From assembly GCA_900319625.1 (NCBI GenBank), contig ONPD01000001.1, forward strand, positions 1-64,000: a DNA stretch of 64,000 nucleotides, read 5' to 3'. Position 1 is the stretch's first letter; every line of letters starts with the position of its first letter. Origin of the DNA: an uncultured Treponema sp. (GTDB lineage: Bacteria; Spirochaetota; Spirochaetia; Treponematales; Treponemataceae). This document shows positions 34,817-41,632 of the stretch, piece by piece. The notes under the pieces were generated by a model, which saw only the letters and a program-made list of their open reading frames with translations, did not search any database and had not been told where the DNA came from. A program made the position numbers and the translations under genes.

Positions 34817-34853
34817 AAAAAAATAAAGGCGAGTCGGTCTTCCAACTCGCCTT
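34817..34853 (-). terminator. Intrinsic terminator after the ketosynthase gene
   Basis: On the minus strand AAGGCGAGT and ACTCGCCTT form a 9-bp stem (34826-34834 with 34845-34853) followed by a T-rich run. It lies about 20 bases past the stop. Confidence 0.85.
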
Positions 34854-34871
34854 CGTATAAGCTGAAATTAA

Positions 34872-36140
34872 TTATTTCTCATTCCACTTCTTAAAGATTA
34901 GCGAAGTATTAACTCCACCAAAAGCAAAGTTATTAGCCATAACGTATTCAGCATCAATCTTACGTCCTTCACCCTGGATGTAATCAAGTGGAGCACACTC
35001 TGGGTCAATATTTACCAGGTTTACATTAGGATGGAACCAGCCTTCGTTCATCATATTAATTGTAAGCCAGCTTTCTACACAACCGCAGGCACCAAGAATA
35101 TGTCCGATGTAAGATTTTGTAGAAGAAATAGGCACAGCCTTTCCGAATGCCTTGTAAACTGCCTGAGTTTCAGAAATATCTCCGTGTGGAGTAGCAGTTC
35201 CGTGTGCATTTACGTAAGCAATCTGGTCCTTGCTGATTCCGGCATCTTCAATAGCCATTTCAAGACATTTTGCCTGAGTTTCGCTGTTAGGCGAAGTGAT
35301 GTGTGAACCGTCCATGTTTGTCGCGAATCCAACAACTTCACAGTAAATCTTGGCACCGCGTTTTACAGCGTGTTCCAGATCCTCAAGAATCAAAGTTCCG
35401 GCACCTTCACCAATTACAAGGCCGTCGCGGTCTTTATCAAAGCATTTTGGAGTCTGCTCAGGAGTCTTGTTCATGCAGGAAGTAGCACCAAGTGTATCAA
35501 AAATAGCTGCATCTGGAGCAGAAAGCTCTTCAGCACCACCACAAATCATAATGTCCTGGCGTCCGTCTTCAATAGCTTCGTAACCGTAACCGATTGACTG
35601 TGAACCTGAAGTACATGCAGTATCAGTGATGATTACACGTCCGCGAATCTGCCAGTAAACGCTCATATTGCAGGCATTTGTCTGAGGCATAGCCTTGATG
35701 TAAGTCTGGCTGTTAAGGTGGCTTGAATCACCAGTTTCAACCATTTTTGCAAGGTCACCTATAGCATCCATACTTCCCATACAGGTTCCGTAGGCAATAC
35801 CAGTGCGTCCGTTTTTCAATTCTTCAATTACGTCTTCACCGTCTTCAGCAAGCAAACCAGCCATTTTCAAAGCATCGTGAGTAGAAAGAAGACCAAGCAA
35901 AGCAACACGGCCCATACCACGAATCTTTTTGCGAGGGAAGCTTGGGATTTCTCCGTCATAAGGACAAGCAAGACGGGTGTTCATCTTTGTGTAGCGTTCC
36001 CACTCCGGCATATAGCGGATTTTATTCTTGCAGGTTTTCAAATTTGCAAAAGCTGTTTCCCAATCGCGGCCAAGTGCCGAAACCATACCGCCACCAGTAA
36101 CTACAACGCGGCGTTTTCCATTAGGTTTTGTAAAATTCAT
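34872..36140 (-). CDS. Beta-ketoacyl-ACP synthase (FabF/ApeO-like)
   Basis: A thiolase-fold condensing enzyme that extends an acyl-ACP by two carbons. The catalytic triad is intact: Cys176 in DTACTSGSQSIG, His in NAHGTATPHGD, and His in KSYIGHILGACG, plus a C-terminal NNFAFGGVNTSLIF. Length 422 residues, as FabF. The neighbours (ACP, two hotdog dehydratases, FabG) suggest it belongs to a dedicated pathway such as aryl-polyene-type chain building, not housekeeping fatty-acid synthesis. A diguanylate cyclase on the opposite strand separates it from the other module genes, so it has its own transcript with an AAGGA ribosome binding site and terminator. FabF proper remains an alternative. Confidence 0.85.
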   Translation of the reverse strand: MNFTKPNGKRRVVVTGGGMVSALGRDWETAFANLKTCKNKIRYMPEWERYTKMNTRLACPYDGEIPSFPRKKIRGMGRVALLGLLSTHDALKMAGLLAEDGEDVIEELKNGRTGIAYGTCMGSMDAIGDLAKMVETGDSSHLNSQTYIKAMPQTNACNMSVYWQIRGRVIITDTACTSGSQSIGYGYEAIEDGRQDIMICGGAEELSAPDAAIFDTLGATSCMNKTPEQTPKCFDKDRDGLVIGEGAGTLILEDLEHAVKRGAKIYCEVVGFATNMDGSHITSPNSETQAKCLEMAIEDAGISKDQIAYVNAHGTATPHGDISETQAVYKAFGKAVPISSTKSYIGHILGACGCVESWLTINMMNEGWFHPNVNLVNIDPECAPLDYIQGEGRKIDAEYVMANNFAFGGVNTSLIFKKWNEK

Positions 36141-36290
36141 ATCTATTCCTTCTAAAAAATTTTTTCAATCATATTGTTAACGCATTTACCCAAATTTACA
36201 CAAATTTACTATAAAATTCAACGGAAAGAAAATATTCTATATTTTTCCCTATATTTCAAATAAAAAAATAGCGTTATTAGAAAATTCAGT

Positions 36291-36296
36291 TATAAT
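36291..36296 (+). promoter_or_regulatory. -10 box of the diguanylate cyclase gene, predicted leaderless
   Basis: A perfect TATAAT ends seven bases before the ATG at 36304. No Shine-Dalgarno is present and no good -35 is seen at normal spacing. Confidence 0.5.
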
Positions 36297-36303
36297 TACA
36301 GAT

Positions 36304-37725
36304 ATGGAAACTGATCTTAAATCAAGCCCATTAAAGAAGAGTATTTATCTCAGATGTATATTTTTTGTTGCCCTGCTGGGCGCAATAATTACCTTCGTTA
36401 ACTATGAAGCCTTCCAGAAAAATCTTAACAAACGAAATCAGATTTACCTTTCCGACATTATTAATTTTACAAGAATGAATATTGATATAAAAGATCTTGA
36501 AGAATGCAGCAAGACCCTGCAAAAAACTCCTGCATATTTTCAGCTCCAGAAATTCATCAATAAAATCGTAAATAACTATAATGTTGATAACATTTACATA
36601 GTAAAACCTCTGAATAACAAGCCCTATGATAACTGCCTTTGCCTTATAAGTGGTTTTGTAAATGATAAATTACATCAAAAAATTTATTCTCTGGGCGACA
36701 CTATTCATTATGGATTTTCGCCGGAGCTTATGAGCCAGCTTCTCTGGGCAGAAAAACATCCCAACGGAATTGAATTCCATCAGGATACAAAGCTTGCAAA
36801 ATACGGCTTCTATTATACCGGCTATCTTCCGCTAAAAAATTCGGAAGGCGAAGTTTTTTCTATTCTATGTGTTGATATTTCAATCGCAGATATCAGAAAA
36901 GCTATCTCAGATAACCTCAAGCTTATGCTGATTCTTATTGCAATCTGCGGCTTTTTGTTCTGCTATTCATTTATCACCTGGGGCCAGGTTTATATTGTTG
37001 AGCCGATTGAAAAACTGGAAAAAAGCGTTTCGGAATTTGCAAAAAAAAGCCATAATCAGACAAATCCAAGCGAACTTACATACGATGCACCTGATATTCA
37101 GACAAATAATGAGGTTGAATTCCTTTCAAATTCAATCACAAAAATGACCAGCGATATCAGAAATTATGCAGAAAATCTTGTTGCCGCAGAAAATAAGATG
37201 AGTGACCTTAAGGAAAACGTTTCAAAGCTTAACGTTCTTGCCCATCAGGACTCCCTTACACACGTAAAAAATAAAACTGCCTATGATAAATATGTGGAAA
37301 TATTGAACGCAAAAATTAAGGGCCAGACTGCAAAATTTGCCATCGTAATGATAGATTTGAATCACCTTAAGTTGATAAACGATACTTACGGCCACGAACA
37401 CGGAAACGATTACCTTATGGGCTCCTGCAGCATAATCTGTGATATTTACCAGCATTCGCCTGTTTTCAGAATCGGTGGTGACGAATTTGTTGTCATTCTT
37501 GAACGACGTGATTATGATGAACGCGATAAGCTTTTCCAAAATCTAACTGAATTATTTGGAAATGAAAGTCTCTACGAAGGAAAAGACCCGTGGCTCAAGT
37601 TTTCTGCTGCTGCAGGAATGGCAGATTTTAATTCCGACACCGACACAAACGCCGAAGACGTCTTCAAAAAAGCCGATAAGATTATGTATGACAACAAGAT
37701 TGCCATGCACGGGGGCCGGGAGTAA
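36304..37725 (+). CDS. Membrane-anchored diguanylate cyclase (GGDEF)
   Basis: Makes cyclic di-GMP from two GTP. One transmembrane helix at about 16-34 and another at about 203-226 enclose an extracytoplasmic sensor region of about 170 residues. This is followed by a HAMP-like segment (IVEPIEKLEKSVSEFAKK), a coiled linker and a C-terminal GGDEF domain starting LAHQDSLTHVKNKTAYD. The active-site motif RIGGDEFVVIL is exact, with DLNHLKLINDTYGHEHGND upstream, so the cyclase should be active. No clear RxxD inhibitory site precedes it at the usual spacing. It lies alone on the plus strand between the ketosynthase and FabG genes. No ribosome binding site; a TATAAT seven bases before the ATG suggests a leaderless mRNA. 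Confidence 0.92.
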   Translation: METDLKSSPLKKSIYLRCIFFVALLGAIITFVNYEAFQKNLNKRNQIYLSDIINFTRMNIDIKDLEECSKTLQKTPAYFQLQKFINKIVNNYNVDNIYIVKPLNNKPYDNCLCLISGFVNDKLHQKIYSLGDTIHYGFSPELMSQLLWAEKHPNGIEFHQDTKLAKYGFYYTGYLPLKNSEGEVFSILCVDISIADIRKAISDNLKLMLILIAICGFLFCYSFITWGQVYIVEPIEKLEKSVSEFAKKSHNQTNPSELTYDAPDIQTNNEVEFLSNSITKMTSDIRNYAENLVAAENKMSDLKENVSKLNVLAHQDSLTHVKNKTAYDKYVEILNAKIKGQTAKFAIVMIDLNHLKLINDTYGHEHGNDYLMGSCSIICDIYQHSPVFRIGGDEFVVILERRDYDERDKLFQNLTELFGNESLYEGKDPWLKFSAAAGMADFNSDTDTNAEDVFKKADKIMYDNKIAMHGGRE

Positions 37726-37776
37726 GGCAATTTGTGCTGAATAATTTGAAGTAAAATATTATTGACGAAACTATAT

Positions 37777-37934
37777 GTAAAAACTGACGCGAAGGAGTAA
37801 AGCGTGGGGCAAAAACACTCTGATTGTTGTGACCGCGAGAGCGGTCAGTCCAATAGTTCCTTTGCAACAATCAGCGTGTAGCGCGATATCGCGCGGTTTT
37901 GAACCACGCTTTATGACTGGAAGTCAGTTTTTAC
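37777..37934. repeat. Structured dispersed repeat, copy B
   Basis: Same architecture as copy A (25263-25406), inverted. The outer stem is GTAAAAACTGAC/GTCAGTTTTTAC (37777-37788 with 37923-37934), then TAAAGCGTGG/CCACGCTTTA (37798-37807 with 37904-37913). The core has TGATTGTTG/CAACAATCA (37821-37829 with 37865-37873), hairpin GACCGC-GAGA-GCGGTC (37831-37846), ATAGTTCC (37853-37860) and the palindrome GCGCGATATCGCGC (37881-37894). A 32-base stretch, 37872-37903, is identical to 25289-25320 in reverse orientation. It fills the convergent gap after the diguanylate cyclase and runs into the fabG stop codon. Confidence 0.8.
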
Positions 37935-38683
37935 ATCCCTCCGTCAATTACTAATGTCTGACGAGTAATATATCCGGCACCTTCGCTGAGAAGGAATACG
38001 GCAGCGCTGGCAATTTCTTCCGGTTTTCCGGCGCGGTTCATAGGAATAGTTCCCATAATCATTTCATAAACAGCAGGATCAATTGCCTTAGTCATTTCAG
38101 TTTCAATTACACCAGGCGCAATTGCGTTACAGGTGATGTTGCGGCGGGCAAGTTCAACAGCAAGAGCCTTTGTTGCACCAATAATTCCGGCCTTTGCAGC
38201 AGAATAGTTTGTCTGACCACGGTTTCCGTTTACACCGCTTACAGAAGAAACAGTAATAATACGTCCACCGCGCTTGTTTTTGCGGCTAGCCATAGGCAAA
38301 ATCAACGGATTCAAAACGTTATAGAAGCTGTCCAGGTTTGTGTGAATAACCTTATCCCAGTCTTCACCGCTAAGAGCAGCAAAAGTATTATCACGGGTAA
38401 TTCCCGCATTATTTACAACGCCCCACAGAATTCCGTGGCGAGCAGTCAAATCATCAAGTTTAGCTTTACAGTCATTGCGGTTAGAAACATCAAACTGAAT
38501 AAGTTCTCCCTGACCGCCGGCAGCCTGAATCTGAGCCAGAGTTTCCTCAGCCTTTCCCTTGCTTCCGTTGTAATGACAAATCACATAATATCCGGCTTTA
38601 GCAGCCTCAACAGCAATCGCACGTCCAATTCCGCCCGATGCACCAGTTACCAGAACTTTTTTGTCTGCATTTACGTTTTCCAT
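37931..38683 (-). CDS. 3-oxoacyl-ACP reductase (FabG/ApeQ-like)
   Basis: Short-chain dehydrogenase/reductase that reduces the beta-keto group of an acyl-ACP with NADPH. It shows the Rossmann motif VTGASGGIGRAIA (13-25), the NNAG strand (VVNNAGITRD), catalytic Ser in VSSVSG, and YSAAK (Y and K of the triad), ending TLVIDGGM. The 250 residues match FabG. AGGAG lies upstream of the ATG. It is downstream of the GNAT gene by 19 bases in the ACP-dehydratase-GNAT-FabG run. Order and composition recall the ApeQ ketoreductase of aryl-polyene loci. The stop codon lies inside structured repeat copy B. Confidence 0.9.
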   Translation of the reverse strand: MENVNADKKVLVTGASGGIGRAIAVEAAKAGYYVICHYNGSKGKAEETLAQIQAAGGQGELIQFDVSNRNDCKAKLDDLTARHGILWGVVNNAGITRDNTFAALSGEDWDKVIHTNLDSFYNVLNPLILPMASRKNKRGGRIITVSSVSGVNGNRGQTNYSAAKAGIIGATKALAVELARRNITCNAIAPGVIETEMTKAIDPAVYEMIMGTIPMNRAGKPEEIASAAVFLLSEGAGYITRQTLVIDGGM

Positions 38684-38702
38684 AAAAAATCTCCTGTCTC
38701 TT

Positions 38703-39311
38703 TTAGTCTACCAGTTTCTGCCTGAATACGAAAGTGTAATAAGGCTCATCCGGTCTGGAAAAAGGTTCATATTCACCTTTTTCTACCAGTTCATAGCCCC
38801 GGCGGAAATACCAGTCGTAATTGCAATCGTGGTCAGTCCAAAGATACATATTTTTGTAACCACGCGACCTCAACTCTTCCTTAAACTTTTCCAAAAGCGG
38901 AAATCCCGCGCCCTTCTGACAGCTCACAAAAAGCACCAGCTTGATGTCATCGTCCTTCATCATAGCCGAAACTTTATCATCCATCATGCCAAGATAAGAT
39001 TTAGACACCTTAAAGGAAGTTTTCATTTCCTCAGTAAGATTTTTCCCGCCGTCAGTCTGCTCTAAAACCCATTTATCAGCCTTTTCAAGCCCTTCTGTTG
39101 CATTAGCAGGCGCCGCAAAAGCTGCAGCCAGAAAACGTCCGTCCTCATCCGTAGCCTGCAGCGAATAAATCGAATCCCAGATATTATGCCTGACCGTATA
39201 TTCCGCATAAAAACGCTTAAAAGCCATATCAGCGTCCGGCGGAGACCAGTCCGGAGCAACTAAATCGAGGATATAAGGGATATTCGCATCATCAAATGCC
39301 GAATAAATCAT
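38703..39311 (-). CDS. GNAT-family acyltransferase-like protein
   Basis: A 202-residue protein with the later strands of a GNAT acetyltransferase: LVLFVSCQKGAGFPLLEKFKEELRSRGYKNMYLWTDHDCNYDWYFRRGYELVEKGEY. The QKGAG turn stands in for the Q/RxxGxG/A acyl-CoA pyrophosphate loop, and the Y-x-x-R-G-Y segment is the usual last helix-strand. The N-terminal half (residues 1-100) is long and helical. The acceptor is unknown. It lies three bases after the dehydratase stop and 19 before fabG, so it is co-transcribed with the acyl-chain genes. It might act on a carrier-bound or polar head group, but that is only positional inference. The ribosome binding site is weak. Confidence 0.7.
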   Translation of the reverse strand: MIYSAFDDANIPYILDLVAPDWSPPDADMAFKRFYAEYTVRHNIWDSIYSLQATDEDGRFLAAAFAAPANATEGLEKADKWVLEQTDGGKNLTEEMKTSFKVSKSYLGMMDDKVSAMMKDDDIKLVLFVSCQKGAGFPLLEKFKEELRSRGYKNMYLWTDHDCNYDWYFRRGYELVEKGEYEPFSRPDEPYYTFVFRQKLVD

Positions 39312-39314
39312 ATT

Positions 39315-39815
39315 TTAGTTACCAAACAGCGCCTCAGCGTCTTCAGTTTCCATTACGCTGATTTTTGCAGTAACCTTTGGCTCAGCCGCATCAACTTCGG
39401 TATAAAGCGAACAGATATATCTGTAAACGTGATTTTCCTCATCGCGGAAGTCTTCGCTTACCTTCATCTGAACTGTTGTACCATTCTTAAAGTAATCAAC
39501 GTCAGCCTTAAACTCCATTACGCTTAAAATAAAGCCGGGAAGGGGAGTGCGTCCCTTTTCAGTATTAGTTATACCAGTCAAAGCAGAAATGCCCTGGGCA
39601 AGGAATTCAAATCCTGCCCAGCTTGGAACGCCGTCAGCATCTTCTTCGTAGAAAATACAGTCCGGAGTAATATCAGTTTCTGCCGTCAAAGTGTGATTGT
39701 CAGTATCGTGGGCAGTAGAACGGCTCAAAAGGAACATTTTACCGCGGTGAGGCAGCATAACTTCCAGTTGGTCATGATTCAAAAACTGCGGAATAACTTT
39801 TACTTTTTCACTCAT
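39315..39815 (-). CDS. Hotdog-fold 3-hydroxyacyl-ACP dehydratase (ApeP-like)
   Basis: 166-residue hotdog protein resembling ApeP dehydratases of aryl-polyene loci: LEVMLPHRGKMFLLSR near the N-terminus, GVPSWAGFEFLAQGISALTG on the central helix, and GFILSVMEFKADVDYFKNGTTVQMKV after it. It would remove water from a 3-hydroxyacyl-ACP to set a trans double bond. GGAG lies six bases before the ATG. It starts one base after the stop of the second hotdog gene and ends three bases before the GNAT gene, so these are tightly coupled. It is not FabZ itself: the FabZ HFPxxPxxPG loop is absent. Confidence 0.8.
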   Translation of the reverse strand: MSEKVKVIPQFLNHDQLEVMLPHRGKMFLLSRSTAHDTDNHTLTAETDITPDCIFYEEDADGVPSWAGFEFLAQGISALTGITNTEKGRTPLPGFILSVMEFKADVDYFKNGTTVQMKVSEDFRDEENHVYRYICSLYTEVDAAEPKVTAKISVMETEDAEALFGN

Positions 39816-39816
39816 A

Positions 39817-40191
39817 TTATGCTCCTAGCTCGCTTAAAGCGGCAAAACTTCCGGTCGAATAAACCTTTCCTTCCACCTTAGCATCGCCCATAGTAAAGGA
39901 AACAAGGCCCTTTTCCTTTTTGTAAGTCATTTCCAGCTTAATCAAAGTGTCCGGTTTAATAGGAGCCGAAAATTTCATGCGCTTAATAGCCGGAACATAA
40001 CGCTTTGTCTGAAAATATTTTTTTGAAAAACGGGTGATGATTTCAAACTGGGCTACAGCCGGAAGCAGCTTATACTGCGGGAAATGTCCGTCAAAAAAAT
40101 CACAGGAAGATGGAATCACAAATTCCAGAACGATATTATTTCCTTCCTGCAAAACAATCTTTTCATTTACAATGTCATGCTGATTATTCAT
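39817..40191 (-). CDS. Hotdog-fold dehydratase/thioesterase-like protein (ApeI/FabZ-like)
   Basis: A short hotdog protein of 124 residues with a FabA/FabZ-like central loop, FFDGHFPQYKLLPAVAQFEIITRFS, carrying the active-site-type His in GHFP. The usual PxxPG is altered to YKLLPA. The second half, RMKFSAPIKPDTLIKLEMTYKKEKGLVSF, is the strand layout of ApeI-type dehydratases. It forms a pair with the next gene, one base away, and the two may assemble together. It is the first gene after the ACP, separated from it by a hairpin terminator. A non-catalytic partner role cannot be excluded. Confidence 0.75.
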   Translation of the reverse strand: MNNQHDIVNEKIVLQEGNNIVLEFVIPSSCDFFDGHFPQYKLLPAVAQFEIITRFSKKYFQTKRYVPAIKRMKFSAPIKPDTLIKLEMTYKKEKGLVSFTMGDAKVEGKVYSTGSFAALSELGA

Positions 40192-40212
40192 TATTAAATC
40201 CCTGATATCCTT

Positions 40213-40256
40213 AAAAAGAAAAAACCGGCTGCATAAAATCTACACATCCGGTTTTT
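40213..40256 (-). terminator. Terminator between ACP gene and the dehydratase genes
   Basis: AAAAACCGG and CCGGTTTTT (40220-40228 with 40248-40256) form a 9-bp stem with T-tracts on both strands, so it can act in either direction. Its position inside the module suggests extra ACP mRNA relative to the enzymes. Confidence 0.75.
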
Positions 40257-40282
40257 AGTAAAATGCCTTTCTGTCCCCGCGT

Positions 40283-40534
40283 TTAGTTCATGTAAGGAAC
40301 AAGAGCATCAACTACATCCTGAACTGTCTTAACTGATTTGAAAATAGAAGGATCAACATTTCCTTTATCAGCAGGCATAAATTCCTTCATTTTTACAATC
40401 AAGTCGATTGAGTCGATTGAATCCAAGTCAAGATCGTCACCAAGAAGAGCATCCGGAGTAACATCGCCGGCATCAAGTTCAAATTCGTTTACAAGAATAT
40501 TCTTGAGTTTGTCAAAAATTTCGTCTTTAGACAT
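40283..40534 (-). CDS. Acyl carrier protein
   Basis: An 83-residue acidic helical carrier protein. The phosphopantetheine attachment Ser is probably Ser39 in DLDLDSIDSIDLIVKM, the form seen in ApeE/ApeF-type carriers. I start it at ATG 40534, which has AGGAG six bases upstream. The open frame extends 12 codons further but those residues are not ACP-like. It is the first gene of the run ACP, two dehydratases, GNAT, FabG, followed by a terminator that would favour its own transcript. A second role in ordinary fatty-acid synthesis is possible if the genome has no other ACP. Confidence 0.88.
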   Translation of the reverse strand: MSKDEIFDKLKNILVNEFELDAGDVTPDALLGDDLDLDSIDSIDLIVKMKEFMPADKGNVDPSIFKSVKTVQDVVDALVPYMN

Positions 40535-40619
40535 TTCTAACTCCTGTGAGAGGCGGCACTTCAAAGCCACCGATATTATAATATTTTATTCTATTATAGA
40601 TAGTAAAAAAAGTCTACTA

Positions 40620-41618
40620 TCACAATTTTCTTACTGAATCACGTTCTATCAACTCGACAGCAAGCATGGTATTTTTTACAGATTCATCATTTTCAATTAT
40701 TCCGGTAAGTACATTTACAGCCATCATAGCCCTCTGATTCAAATCCTGGCGGACAGTTGTAAGGGCTGGCGTTATCATTGAACTGCAGAAAAGGTCATCA
40801 AATCCGACAATTGAAATATCATCCGGGATTTTAAGACCTGCTTTCTGCAGAGCTGACATTATTCCATAGGCAAGCATATCAGCTGTAGCAAAAATCGCAG
40901 TAATGTCATGTCGGTTTTGAATTTCAGAGGCGATTTTTTCACCCTCATCCAGAGCATTAACGTTGAAAATATTTTCTTCAGAAAAAGCTATTCCGGCTTC
41001 CTTCAGTGCCGCTTTGTAGCCTTCAAAACGTTCGCGGACAACACCATTTTCATAAATTGCAGGCGAAACAAAAGCAATGTTTTTATGGCCATTTTGAATC
41101 AGATGCTTTGTTGCAAGGTAGGAGCCCTTAAAATCTTCAATTCCGACATTGGGGAAGGGGCAGTTTTTTATGTAACTGTCTATGAGGACGCAGGGGCAGG
41201 GGAGACTTTCCAGCTGTTCAAAAAAAGTTCCCTCAAAAGCGGCATGAACAATAATTCCTGTAAGATTCCAGCTTGCATACAAATCCTGAAGTTCTTTTTC
41301 ACTGCTGATTGTCTTCTGAAGCATATAATAGCCTTTTTTTGACAGGGCAGATTCAATAGCCCGGAACAAAATCCCAAGAAATGGGTCCGGACGGAATTCG
41401 CCAACTTTCCCAACGTAACTCAAAACTCCAATGATTTTTGATTTTTTACTTACAAGGGCACGGGCAGACATATTGGGAGTATAATTCAGCTTTTTCATTA
41501 TTGCCTGAATTCTTTCTACAGTTTCTGCCGAAACATGCGAATTTGCATTTCTTATTACATTTGAGACTGTGGCTATGCTGACTCCAGCTTCTTCTGCAAT
41601 ATCTTTGATTGTAGCCAT
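40620..41618 (-). CDS. LacI-family repressor of the GH13/GH31 maltodextrin-type locus
   Basis: 332 residues. The N-terminal DNA-binding helices TIKDIAEEAGVSIATVSNVIRN (3-24) and the hinge helix (MSARALVSKKSKIIGVL) are followed by a full effector domain ending GFDDLFCSSMITPALTTVRQDLNQ. It sits 14 bases after the GH13 gene as the last gene of the run permease, permease, binding protein, GH31, GH13. It is thus likely to control that run through the 40-bp palindrome ahead of the first permease gene. The GTTAAACGTTTTAC half of that palindrome has the CG-centred form that LacI proteins prefer. The effector is probably a short alpha-glucan. Confidence 0.87.
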   Translation of the reverse strand: MATIKDIAEEAGVSIATVSNVIRNANSHVSAETVERIQAIMKKLNYTPNMSARALVSKKSKIIGVLSYVGKVGEFRPDPFLGILFRAIESALSKKGYYMLQKTISSEKELQDLYASWNLTGIIVHAAFEGTFFEQLESLPCPCVLIDSYIKNCPFPNVGIEDFKGSYLATKHLIQNGHKNIAFVSPAIYENGVVRERFEGYKAALKEAGIAFSEENIFNVNALDEGEKIASEIQNRHDITAIFATADMLAYGIMSALQKAGLKIPDDISIVGFDDLFCSSMITPALTTVRQDLNQRAMMAVNVLTGIIENDESVKNTMLAVELIERDSVRKL

Positions 41619-41632
41619 AAACTTACAATACC

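Noticed and set aside
40588..40619. Terminator after the second LacI gene (GATAGTA/TACTATC stem)
   Set aside because: Weak AT-only stem with the T-run in the loop instead of after the stem; not reliable enough to list as a feature.
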